The notes beneath the pieces are model-generated. The model saw only the letters and a program-made list of their open reading frames with translations, did no database searches and was not told where the DNA came from. Shown piece by piece: positions 1-8,219 of a stretch of DNA of 56,060 nucleotides (the stretch's first letter is position 1; the number at the start of each line of letters is the position of its first letter). A program made the position numbers and the translations under genes. Origin of the DNA: DATLHO01 sp035539855 (GTDB taxonomy: Bacteria; Bacteroidota; Ignavibacteria; OLB7); NCBI GenBank assembly GCA_035539855.1, contig DATLHO010000040.1, positions 1 through 56,060 on the forward strand, written 5' to 3'.

Positions 1-696
1 CGTCGAGAGCTGTCCCCACGCCTTCTCGGCCAGCGGGCGAAGATTGCCCTGGCGCGCGACCTGCTGGTCGAGCGTCACCGCCGCGCGCGACAGCGCCTGC
101 GTGAAGGCGTCGGCGACGCGGTCGGTGACGTTGACCTTCAGAAAGGTCATCCGGCACTGGTTGGTGAACGTCGGCCGCGACACCGATGTCTTCGATGTGA
201 GCTGCCATCCGCCGGTGACCGCGATCTGGGACTCGAGCCCGACCTGCACCTCGCGCAGCGCCTCTCCCCTGCCACAGGTGCCGAGCGTCTGCCAGAACGA
301 TCCCCCGACGATCGGCTTGGGCACACGCTGCGCGGCCTCGATCCAGTAGCGCACGCGCGACGAGGCGGCAAGCCGCGTCCCCTTCAGATCGATGCGCAGC
401 GGATCGCGCAGCGCCTCGAAGCGAATGCCGAAATCGCCCACCGCGTTCCTGTCGACCACCGTCCAGTCCTTCGAAGCCTTGAACTCTTTCGGCACCATGC
501 TCTCAGCCTGCCCGAGCGTCGAGGCGAGATCGATCACGATCGGGACGCGGATCGTCGAGGGCTCCGCCGGCGGCACCGGCTTCGACGGCTCGGCGTTCGG
601 ACGCGGCACGCTCACGCCCGGCGCGCACGAGACGACCGCGAGGAGAGCGAGGATGGGAAGGAGCTTCACGATGCTTCGATGGTTCATGGATCGCAT
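1..696 (-). CDS. DUF4403-family lipoprotein (3' end outside window)
   Basis: The minus-strand frame is open from an ATG at 696 (second ATG at 687) to the window edge, 232 codons, so the C-terminus is missing. The N-terminus has a basic start, a hydrophobic stretch (LLPILALLAVV) and a lipobox ending VVSC, predicting a lipidated envelope protein. The mature part opens with a proline-rich linker and then a segment starting IRVPIVIDLASTL, followed by YWIEAAQRVPKP and GGSFWQTLGTCGRGE. This pattern resembles the DUF4403 family of large periplasmic or outer-membrane lipoproteins of unknown function. It starts 7 bases after the DUF3037 gene stops and is probably the last visible member of that operon. 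The family name rests on remembered motifs. Confidence 0.7.
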   Translation of the reverse strand, partial: MRSMNHRSIVKLLPILALLAVVSCAPGVSVPRPNAEPSKPVPPAEPSTIRVPIVIDLASTLGQAESMVPKEFKASKDWTVVDRNAVGDFGIRFEALRDPLRIDLKGTRLAASSRVRYWIEAAQRVPKPIVGGSFWQTLGTCGRGEALREVQVGLESQIAVTGGWQLTSKTSVSRPTFTNQCRMTFLKVNVTDRVADAFTQALSRAAVTLDQQVARQGNLRPLAEKAWGQLST

Positions 697-702
697 GCGC
701 CG

Positions 703-1107
703 CTATCTGCACTGCTCGAGGAAGAGCCGTCGCAGTTCCGCGTCGAGATCGCGTGCCCGCCCGGGGTGTACCTCCGACGTCTGCAGCACGGCCGATCGGG
801 GCGCGGTCAGCCAGTGGAATCGCTCCGACGGAGGCAGCACGCCGATCGGCGCGGCGTCGGCGCCTCCGCGTGCCACGCGCCGGTACGCCTCGACGTAGCG
901 CTCGAGCAGGTCGGCATCGATCCCCGGACAGCGCTCGGCGAGGCGTGCGGCGTCGTACTCGATGTGCGCGGCGAGCACGCCGGCCTGTCGCGCGTGCAGC
1001 ACGACGCCGATGTTCGTGAACGAGCAGACGTGGACCAGCGGCACGACACGCACGATCGCGTAGTCGTACTCGATCCACTCGGTCGATGTGGGGCTCTCGG
1101 TCGTCAT
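703..1107 (-). CDS. DUF3037 family protein
   Basis: A 134-residue cytoplasmic protein beginning TTESPTSTEWIEYDYAIVRV and continuing VPLVHVCSFTNIGVVLHAR. The YDYAIVRVVP...F.NIGVVL pattern is characteristic of DUF3037. The start ATG overlaps the stop of the HipA-like kinase gene in an ATGA (1104-1107), so the two are translationally coupled. DUF3037 genes are commonly found next to HipA-like kinases, and this pair follows that arrangement. The molecular function is unknown. No signal peptide or membrane segment is visible. Confidence 0.85.
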   Translation of the reverse strand: MTTESPTSTEWIEYDYAIVRVVPLVHVCSFTNIGVVLHARQAGVLAAHIEYDAARLAERCPGIDADLLERYVEAYRRVARGGADAAPIGVLPPSERFHWLTAPRSAVLQTSEVHPGRARDLDAELRRLFLEQCR

Positions 1108-1937
1108 TTGCGGTACCCCTGCTGCTTCGGCGCCGAGGCCAGTCGTCGCTCGCGCGCCTCGCGTGCCTCGTCGACGAACGAGGCACGCGCGGACAGACGG
1201 CGCTCGAAGTACAGACGGTACGCCGCGCGGTTCTCCGCCGCGGTCGCGAACGGCGGCTCCGTGCCGCTCGGCGCGTCCATGTAGAGCTCGTCGGGGATTG
1301 CCTCGACGATGCCCGCGATCAGCTCCGGCGTGACGCGCTCACTCATGTGCCGATCGGCCTCGGCGATCTCCGAGGCATGGTCGAGCAGCAGGTGGCTCGC
1401 GATCGCCGCGAACGGAGAGCGCGCGCTCGTCTCGTCGACGGAGGGCCAGTTGTGATGGAAGTACAGCGCGGCGCCGTGATCGATCAGCCAGAGCGCGTCG
1501 CTCGAGACCATCATGTTCGGGTTGCGCGCGGTGCGATCGATGTTGCTCGCGAACGCATCGAGCCACACGATTCGCGAGGCGAGCTGCGGCTCGACGCTCC
1601 CGACCGCGAGCGGATCGAAGTTGAACGCTCCCTCGAGATAGCGCAGGCCGACGTTGAGCCCGTGACTGGCGCGCAGGACGTCCTGGATCTCCGGGTCGCG
1701 CTCGGTCCGCGCGAACGAGCCGTCGAGCTCGATCAGCGCGAGCTCGGGAACGGGGAGCCCCGCCTCACGAGCGATGAGGCCGACGATGAGCTCGGCGAGC
1801 AGAGCGCGCGCGCCCTGGCCGGCGCCCCGGAACTTCGCGACGTACAGGCCGCCGCCGTCGGTGTCGAGCACCGCCGGCAGCGAGCCACCTTCACGCAATG
1901 GGACGAGATATCGGGTCGCGGTATGGCGTTGAAGCAT
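1104..1937 (-). CDS. HipA-like kinase domain protein
   Basis: A 277-residue protein of the stand-alone HipA-like kinase type. Visible landmarks are the N-terminal GLYVAKFRGAGQGARAL segment (possible nucleotide-binding lysine), AREAGLPVPELALIELD, the stretch WLDAFASNIDRTARNPN (candidate catalytic Asp and metal-binding Asn) and WLIDHGAALYFHHNW (second metal-binding Asp). It is shorter than classical HipA toxins and has no HipB-like antitoxin beside it. Its partner is DUF3037, overlapping by 4 bases. A Ser/Thr-type kinase activity is inferred from the fold and the substrate is unknown. The start at 1937 is the only well-placed ATG; the upstream VWA gene stops 13 bases earlier, so co-transcription is likely. 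Confidence 0.85.
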   Translation of the reverse strand: MLQRHTATRYLVPLREGGSLPAVLDTDGGGLYVAKFRGAGQGARALLAELIVGLIAREAGLPVPELALIELDGSFARTERDPEIQDVLRASHGLNVGLRYLEGAFNFDPLAVGSVEPQLASRIVWLDAFASNIDRTARNPNMMVSSDALWLIDHGAALYFHHNWPSVDETSARSPFAAIASHLLLDHASEIAEADRHMSERVTPELIAGIVEAIPDELYMDAPSGTEPPFATAAENRAAYRLYFERRLSARASFVDEAREARERRLASAPKQQGYRK

Positions 1938-1950
1938 GATCCTCCAGAGC

Positions 1951-3687
1951 TCATCGCACGATCACGACGCGCCCCTGCGCGCGCTCGGTGCCGTCGAGCA
2001 TGAGTCGAATGGTATAGACGCCGGACGACCAGTCGGCCGCGTCGAGCGCGATGCGCCGCAGCCCCGGCTGAGCGGGCTCGGGCTTCAGGAGCTGACTCGG
2101 TCGTCCGTCGGTCGCGATCATCTCGATCGAGAGCTCTCCGCCGTCCTCGAGCCAGACTTCGATGAACGCCGCATCGCGCACGGGGTTGGGCGCGACGTGC
2201 ATGCGGACCGATCCGGAAAGCTCGACCGGCGCGGCGAGCACCGAGTTGCACGAGTCGCTGACGTAGATGTCGTGCTGCTGCGTGACGGTCGAGGCGCCGT
2301 CGCTGGCGACGATCGAATAGCGCCGGACGCCGGCCTGCATCGTCTCGCTTCGCGGAAGCGACACGTAGAGCGTGCAGCACTCCTCCGAGGAGATCGCCCG
2401 GCTCAGTTCGTTGAACGCCGAGTCGATCGCGCGCTGGTCCCGCGCCTGGAAGAACCGGCCGTTCGATTGCGTCGCAAGATAGCGCAGGGGACGCTCCGAG
2501 GAATCCACGAGCGCCATGCCGATAGCGAACACCGGGACGCTCACCGACTGTGCACGGGCGACGACCTCGGCGAGCGTGCGCTGCGAGTGCGTGTCGTCGC
2601 CGTCGGTCAGCAGCACCACCGCCTTGAGCGGGTTGTAGTGCCGTGACGCGAAATCGAGACCCGCGTACGCCGCGTCGCGCCACGCGGTGCCGCCGACCGG
2701 GTCGATCGCGTCGATCCCCCGGCCGAGACGCGAGGTGTCGGATGTCCACGGAACGTCGAGCGTGATGTCGTCGTCGAACGAGAACGTCATGAGCATCGCC
2801 TGGTCGCCGGACTTCATCGTGCGGAGAAATCCGTGCGCCGCCCGTTTGAGCGCGGTCATGCGATCGGTCGATCCCTCGTACGGAAACTTCATCGACCCGC
2901 TGCGGTCGAGCACGAGCGTGTACGCGACCGGCGCGCGCGAGCCGCAGGAGATCGAGTCGACCGCGAAGGCCTCCCCCCGCTCGTTGAGCACGACGACCTG
3001 CCGAGGGTCATCGAGGATGTTCTCGGGACGTCCGGTCGAGTCGTCGTAGCGAAACAGCGAGGCGGCGATCGCGAGGTTCGTGCGGCCTCCCTTGCAGAAC
3101 GTCGACACACCGCAGACGTTCAGCAGCGGGCGCTCGACGATCTCGATGGTGAGCGCGCCGGAGTTGTCCTCGTAGCGCGGGATGATGCGTCCCTCACGCA
3201 GGCTGAACGCGGAGTCGAGGATCTGCAGCTCGATCGGTCGCCCGTCGCCGACGACGGTCGTCTGGTAGCGATGGCTCGGCGACAGGCCGCGGTCGGGCAG
3301 CGGCTGGCCGTTGTAGCGGAACCCGATGTTGTCGCGCGTGCGGAACTTGAACTGCATCCCCGGGATCGTGAACGGCGGCACTTCGAGCGTGTCGCCGACC
3401 CAGTGCGGGATCGGATAGATCAGTGCCGGAGGCCAGCGTAGCGCGGCGACCTCCTCCTGCGGCACGTCGTAGACGTACGCGCCGTCGACGCCGTAGGAGT
3501 CGTAGGGCGGCCACATGCTGTAGGTGCCGGTGACGGTGATCGTGTATTGCCAGCCGGCGCGCGTTGCGGCCGAGGAGATGACTGCCGGCGACGTCGCGGG
3601 AAGCTCGAGCGTCTGCGGGAACTGGGCTGCGGCGCTCGACGCAAGGGCTATCAGGAGGAACAGGCGAAGGAGTATCGTTCGTCTCAT
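1951..3687 (-). CDS. Secreted VWA-domain protein with T9SS-type C-terminal sorting domain
   Basis: A 578-residue protein starting at the ATG that gives MRRTILLRLFLLIALASSAAA, a clear signal peptide ending AAA/Q. Upstream in-frame starts exist but add a non-signal leader. The N-terminal half is beta-rich without a recognised family. A von Willebrand factor A domain follows (roughly residues 255-440) with the MIDAS motif DRSGSM, a downstream GGTAWRDA segment and VLLTDGDDTHS. The last 80 residues contain VAPNPVRDAAFIEV...SSGVYTIRL and end in VIVR, the form of a type IX secretion sorting domain. It is probably exported across the outer membrane and surface-anchored or released. A hairpin at 3722-3742 separates it from the decarboxylase gene. 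The ligand is unknown. Confidence 0.85.
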   Translation of the reverse strand: MRRTILLRLFLLIALASSAAAQFPQTLELPATSPAVISSAATRAGWQYTITVTGTYSMWPPYDSYGVDGAYVYDVPQEEVAALRWPPALIYPIPHWVGDTLEVPPFTIPGMQFKFRTRDNIGFRYNGQPLPDRGLSPSHRYQTTVVGDGRPIELQILDSAFSLREGRIIPRYEDNSGALTIEIVERPLLNVCGVSTFCKGGRTNLAIAASLFRYDDSTGRPENILDDPRQVVVLNERGEAFAVDSISCGSRAPVAYTLVLDRSGSMKFPYEGSTDRMTALKRAAHGFLRTMKSGDQAMLMTFSFDDDITLDVPWTSDTSRLGRGIDAIDPVGGTAWRDAAYAGLDFASRHYNPLKAVVLLTDGDDTHSQRTLAEVVARAQSVSVPVFAIGMALVDSSERPLRYLATQSNGRFFQARDQRAIDSAFNELSRAISSEECCTLYVSLPRSETMQAGVRRYSIVASDGASTVTQQHDIYVSDSCNSVLAAPVELSGSVRMHVAPNPVRDAAFIEVWLEDGGELSIEMIATDGRPSQLLKPEPAQPGLRRIALDAADWSSGVYTIRLMLDGTERAQGRVVIVR

Positions 3688-3721
3688 GGCCATCCCCGAT
3701 GGAGGTGATCGATCGATGTGC

Positions 3722-3742
3722 GGCGAGGAAACGGTCCTCGCC
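3722..3742 (-). terminator. Hairpin after the decarboxylase gene
   Basis: A perfect 8-bp stem (GGCGAGGA/TCCTCGCC) with a 5-base loop lies between the decarboxylase stop and the VWA start. There is no T-tract on the minus strand, so termination would be weak or Rho-assisted. It may simply be a processing hairpin. Confidence 0.4.
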
Positions 3743-3762
3743 ATGATCGCATCGACCCGCCG

Positions 3763-5205
3763 TCACGCGATTGGTTGAACCGCCGTGCACTCGACAATCG
3801 CGTGCCAGACCTCGAGCATGTCCGCCTCGGTGGTCAGGATGTTGCCGAGCCCGATCCGCATCACGACCCGCCCGTGAAGCCGTGTCTGCGTCAGGTAGCC
3901 GCGGCCGCTGGCGATCACCGCGTCGACGATCGCGGCGTTGGCGCGATCGGCGGCCGCGTCGTCGAGTGCCGGCGGCGCCCAGCGAAAGCAGACGACGCCC
4001 ATCTCGACCGGAGCGGCGAGCTCGAAGCCGTCGCCCTGAAGCACCCAGTCGCGGAAGACGCGGGCAAGCCGTCGGTGCTCGCGGATGCGCGCGCGCAGGC
4101 CATCGGCGCCGAACGCCCGCAGCACCATCCAGGCCTTGAGCGCGCGGAAGCGCCGGCCGAGCTGCAGACCGTAGTCCATGTAGTCGATCTGTGCGCGGGC
4201 AGCGTCGCCGTGCAGGTACTCGGCGCGCAGCGAGAAGATCGCGCGCAGCTCCTGCGGATGACGCGTGAACAGCACGCTGAAGTCGAGCGGGACGAAGAGC
4301 CACTTGTGCGGGTTGAAGACGATCGAGTCCGCCCGCTCGAGCCCGTCGACGAGGTCGCGGCATTCCGGCAGCAGCGCGACGGCGCCGCCATACGCCGCGT
4401 CGACGTGCAGCCAGACGCGCTGATCGCGGCACACGTCGGCGATCGAGGAGACGTGGTCGCTGCTCGCGGTCGAGGTCGTGCCGATCGTCGCGACGACCGC
4501 GGCCGGACGCAGGCCCGCGGCGCGGTCGCGCTCGATCGCCGCGGCCAGCGCGTCGGGACGCATCCTGAACTCGTCGTCGCAGGCGACGCGCACGACGTTC
4601 GAGGAGCCGATGCCCAGCGCGACCGTTCCCTTCTCGATCGAGTTGTGCGCCTGCTCCGAAGCGTACACTCGAAGCGGCGGACCGCTGAGCCCGTCGCGCC
4701 CCGCGTTCGGCACGACACGCTCGCGCGCGCACGCCAGCGCGTGCATGGTCGAGACCGACGCGGTGTCGTAGACGACGCCGATGAACTCGTCGGGAAGTCC
4801 CATCAGCGTGCGGATCCACTCGAGCACGCGCGTCTCGAGCTCCGTCGCGCCCGGAGCCGTGCGCCAGGTCATCGCGTTGAGTCCGAGCGCGGCCGCGAGC
4901 GTCTCGGCGACGATGCCCGGACCGGTCGTCGTCCAGCCGAAGTATCCGAGGAACCGCGGGTGCGACCAGTGCACGAGCGATCCCGGGATCACGCGCTCGA
5001 ACTCGTCGAGCAGCGCGTCCATCGACGCACCCTCGGCCGGCAGCTCGGTCTCGAGCTGCGCCAGCAGATCTCCCGGCGCGATCGACGGCGCGACCGGCAG
5101 CGATGCCAGCTCGGCGCGGAACGTCGCGATCCAGTCGGCCGCGCGATGCAGCGATGCGCGCAGCTCCTGCTCGGTGATGTCTCCGATCTCGGCGATGTCC
5201 ATCAT
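3763..5205 (-). CDS. Pyridoxal-phosphate-dependent (aromatic-L-amino-acid-type) decarboxylase
   Basis: A 480-residue group II PLP decarboxylase. The PLP lysine sits in SIVFNPHKWLFVPLD (about K300), preceded by the HVDAAYGGA motif whose Asp contacts the pyridine nitrogen. The N-terminal HPRFLGYF and NAMTWRTAPGATELE segments are typical of aromatic amino acid decarboxylases. The family's usual GGSEAN-like loop reads YDTASVSTMHAL here. Likely substrates are aromatic amino acids such as Tyr, Trp or DOPA, but specificity cannot be read from the sequence. The histidine kinase gene stops 7 bases upstream, so the two are probably co-transcribed. The start has two consecutive ATGs. Confidence 0.88.
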   Translation of the reverse strand: MMDIAEIGDITEQELRASLHRAADWIATFRAELASLPVAPSIAPGDLLAQLETELPAEGASMDALLDEFERVIPGSLVHWSHPRFLGYFGWTTTGPGIVAETLAAALGLNAMTWRTAPGATELETRVLEWIRTLMGLPDEFIGVVYDTASVSTMHALACARERVVPNAGRDGLSGPPLRVYASEQAHNSIEKGTVALGIGSSNVVRVACDDEFRMRPDALAAAIERDRAAGLRPAAVVATIGTTSTASSDHVSSIADVCRDQRVWLHVDAAYGGAVALLPECRDLVDGLERADSIVFNPHKWLFVPLDFSVLFTRHPQELRAIFSLRAEYLHGDAARAQIDYMDYGLQLGRRFRALKAWMVLRAFGADGLRARIREHRRLARVFRDWVLQGDGFELAAPVEMGVVCFRWAPPALDDAAADRANAAIVDAVIASGRGYLTQTRLHGRVVMRIGLGNILTTEADMLEVWHAIVECTAVQPIA

Positions 5206-5212
5206 CGTGTCG

Positions 5213-8155
5213 TCAGTGGTCCAGTAGCGATTCGATCACTTCGTGCAGTCGGTGTATGTCGACCGGTTTGGTCAGGTGCTCGGCAAAGCCGGCCTCGCGG
5301 CTGCGCCGCACGTCCTCCTCCATGCCGTACCCGCTCAGCGCGATCGCGCGAAGCTCGCCGCGCTCGCGCAGTCGCTCGGCGAGCTCGTAGCCGGTGCCGT
5401 CGGGTAGGCCGATGTCGCTGACCAGCACATCGAACGGTGCGCCCGCCGCTTCGACCGCCGCGGCAACGCTGCCTGCGGTGCGGACGTCGTAGCCGTAGCG
5501 CCGCAGCAACCGCTCGAGCACCGCACGGGTGTCGGCGTGATCCTCGACCAGGAGGATCCTCGCTCCCGGCCGCGCGGCCGCCGGCACGCCCGCGACGCCG
5601 GGCTGAGCCTTCGGCTCCTCGGCGGCGAACGCGTCGGGAAGCTCTATCGTGAACGTGGCTCCCCGTCCCGGTCCCTCACTGCTCGCGCTGATCGATCCGC
5701 CGTGCATCTCGACGAGCATCCGGCTGATCGCCAGACCGAGGCCGAGCCCGCCGTGGCGCTGTCCCGACCCACCGCCCTGCTCGAATGCATTGAAGATCCG
5801 CTCGAGATCCTCGGGCGCGATCCCCACACCCGTGTCGACGACCGCGATGACGAGACGATCGCCCTCGTTGCGTGTGCGGATCGAGATGTGACCGCCGGCC
5901 GGCGTGTAGCGTGCGGCATTGCGCACGACGTTCCAGAGCACCTGCTGCAGTCGCGCGGCGTCACCGCGGACCATGCTCGCGCGCGCGTCGAAGCGGACGT
6001 CGATGGTCAGTCGGTTGCGCTGGATGTCTTCGACGATCTCGAGCGACTCGCGGATGAGTCGGTGCAAGTCCAGCGGCTCGACGAAGAGCTTGAGCTTGCC
6101 ATTGGCGATGCGCGTGAGGTCGAGCAGATCGTCGATCAGCCGCGCTTCGAGGCCGACGTTGCGCTTGATGATCGCGAGGATCTCGCCGAGCTCGCGCGGC
6201 AGTGACTCGCCCTCGAACGCCTCGAGCGCAGCCATCACTGGCGTCAACGGCGTGCGCAGCTCGTGACTGAGCACCGCGAGGAACCGGTCCTTCGCGAGGG
6301 AGGCCGCCTCCGCCGCCTCCTTCGCCGCGCGCAGCTCGAGATCGGCGCGCCGGCGCTCAGTCAGATCCAGACAGAAGGCGATGATGCGGCTTCCGGACTC
6401 GAGCGAATCGCTCAGCAGCGCGCTGCCGATCAGCGTCGGCACGACGCTGCCGTCGCGGCGGACGAACTCCGTCTCGATGGGCGCGGCCGCGCCGGTGCGC
6501 GCCAGGTGCGCGGTCGCGTTGCGGATCACCTCGCGGACCGCGGGCGGCGCGATCGTGTCCCATCGCACCTCGCCCGCCTCGAGGGCGTGCCGGTCGTAGC
6601 CGAGCATCTCGAGGAAGTAATCGTTCGCGTAGGTGATGACTCCGCGGTACTCGCCGGAGGCGACGCCGAAGATGTTCGAATCGACGAGACGCCGCAGACG
6701 CAGCTCGCTCTCGCGCAGCGCCGCGCGCGCGTGCTGACGGGCCGTCACGTCCTCGACGACGAGCACCATGTTCGCGGGCTCGCCTCCGGCATTGCGCACG
6801 AGGCCAGCCGAGACGTTCCCCCACGCGACGCTCCCGTCGTCGCGTCGCCATCGGCTCAGGAGATTGAACGGCTCGCCGGTCGCGATCAGCTCGGCCACCT
6901 GTCCGGCGCTGACCGCGGAGTCCTCCGCATGCGCCATCTCCGACCACGGCCGGCCGATGAGCTCGTCGGGCATGCGACCGACGAACTCGGAGAAGCGCCG
7001 GTTCACCATCACGATGCGGCCGTCGAGATCGGTCTCGGCGATCCCGACCGCCGCGTGGTTGAAGATCGCGCGGAAGCGGCTCTCGCTGGCGCGCAGTGCC
7101 TCCTGCGAGCGCGCGAGCGACGCGGCGCTGCGCTCGGCGTCCTCGCGGGCGATGGCCTCAGAGCGCGTCACGGTGAACAGCAGCGCGCTGAGGATGATGC
7201 CCGCGATGAAGACGTAGGGAATCTGCTCACGCCCCGATGCCTCCTCGAATGCCGGACGTGACGCGACGACGAGACTCCATCGCCGGCCCGCCACGTCCAG
7301 ACCCACCGTGTCGACGTAGCGCGGCTCAACGCCCTCCGGCGAATGCCCTCCGCGCGAGTCGAACAACAGGCTCGAGTCGCCCGGCTCGTCGGCCGCGTAC
7401 ACGTGCACGTCGGCGCGCGCCGGGTTGCCGAGCTCGGCGATCTGCTCGAAGAGGTCGTCGGCGCGGAGGGGACTGTAGACGAATCCGCGAAGTCTGAGCC
7501 GACGCGCTTCGAGCGTTGGCGGGATCTCTCCGCCGGAGTACACCGGCACGTAGATCAGAAACCCGTGCTGCACGTCCTGGTCGATCTCCTGGCGCAGCCG
7601 CACCCGACGCGTGACCGTCGCGGTGCCGGAGTCGCGCGCGAGCTCCATCGCCCGGCGGCGCGTCGGCTCCGAGTACATGTCGAAGCCCATCGCGGCGCGA
7701 TTGCGACGGTCCTCGGGCTCGAGAAAGACGATCGTGTGGAGCTCGCGGCCGGCCGTGCCGAAGCGGTGGTAGGTGAAGTCGGCGAATCCCTCGCCGCGGA
7801 TTGCTCGCGTGAGCGAGTCGAGACCGGTCGAGTCGATCCGCAGCGAGAAGCCGATCCCCTGGATCCCGGGGTAGCGCCGGCGCAGCTCCAGGCGGTCGAC
7901 GAACTGCCGGAAGCTCTCGCGCGAGACCGCCTCCGATGCGCTCATGTACGCGGCGCCCGCCCGCAGCAACGCGATCTGCGTCTCCATGCGCGCATAGATC
8001 GCCTGGCGGGTGGTCAGTACCTGATTGCTGAATCGTAGCGCGTCGCGGGTCTCGATGCTCGCGCGAACGTAATACGTCGCGATGAGCGTCACGACGAGCG
8101 CGACGCCGAGCACCGACAGGGGAAGCCAGCGACGGACGGTCGATCGTTTGTTCAT
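5213..8155 (-). CDS. Hybrid sensor histidine kinase/response regulator (CHASE-PAS-PAS-HisKA-HATPase-REC)
   Basis: A 980-residue inner-membrane protein. It has a first membrane helix near residues 12-30 and a periplasmic CHASE sensor domain (FVDRLELRRRYPGIQGIGFS). A second helix lies near 313-335 (YVFIAGIILSALLFTV). Two cytoplasmic PAS domains follow, then the H-box LSHELRTPL (His near 629) and the N-box NVVRNAARYTPAGG. The G boxes are VVDTGVGI and GGLGLGLAIS. A C-terminal receiver has a phospho-acceptor Asp in LVSDIGLPDG (about 913) and a conserved Lys in LTKPVD. The ATG at 8155 is preferred over the in-frame TTG at 8161. No output regulator gene is adjacent, so the attached receiver or an unlinked partner must carry the signal. 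The downstream decarboxylase may share its transcript. Confidence 0.92.
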   Translation of the reverse strand: MNKRSTVRRWLPLSVLGVALVVTLIATYYVRASIETRDALRFSNQVLTTRQAIYARMETQIALLRAGAAYMSASEAVSRESFRQFVDRLELRRRYPGIQGIGFSLRIDSTGLDSLTRAIRGEGFADFTYHRFGTAGRELHTIVFLEPEDRRNRAAMGFDMYSEPTRRRAMELARDSGTATVTRRVRLRQEIDQDVQHGFLIYVPVYSGGEIPPTLEARRLRLRGFVYSPLRADDLFEQIAELGNPARADVHVYAADEPGDSSLLFDSRGGHSPEGVEPRYVDTVGLDVAGRRWSLVVASRPAFEEASGREQIPYVFIAGIILSALLFTVTRSEAIAREDAERSAASLARSQEALRASESRFRAIFNHAAVGIAETDLDGRIVMVNRRFSEFVGRMPDELIGRPWSEMAHAEDSAVSAGQVAELIATGEPFNLLSRWRRDDGSVAWGNVSAGLVRNAGGEPANMVLVVEDVTARQHARAALRESELRLRRLVDSNIFGVASGEYRGVITYANDYFLEMLGYDRHALEAGEVRWDTIAPPAVREVIRNATAHLARTGAAAPIETEFVRRDGSVVPTLIGSALLSDSLESGSRIIAFCLDLTERRRADLELRAAKEAAEAASLAKDRFLAVLSHELRTPLTPVMAALEAFEGESLPRELGEILAIIKRNVGLEARLIDDLLDLTRIANGKLKLFVEPLDLHRLIRESLEIVEDIQRNRLTIDVRFDARASMVRGDAARLQQVLWNVVRNAARYTPAGGHISIRTRNEGDRLVIAVVDTGVGIAPEDLERIFNAFEQGGGSGQRHGGLGLGLAISRMLVEMHGGSISASSEGPGRGATFTIELPDAFAAEEPKAQPGVAGVPAAARPGARILLVEDHADTRAVLERLLRRYGYDVRTAGSVAAAVEAAGAPFDVLVSDIGLPDGTGYELAERLRERGELRAIALSGYGMEEDVRRSREAGFAEHLTKPVDIHRLHEVIESLLDH

Positions 8156-8219
8156 CGGCAAACGGTCTCGGACGGAGTGGACCCAACGCGCGCCGCGATG
8201 CCGGCCCGGTCGCGCCAGG

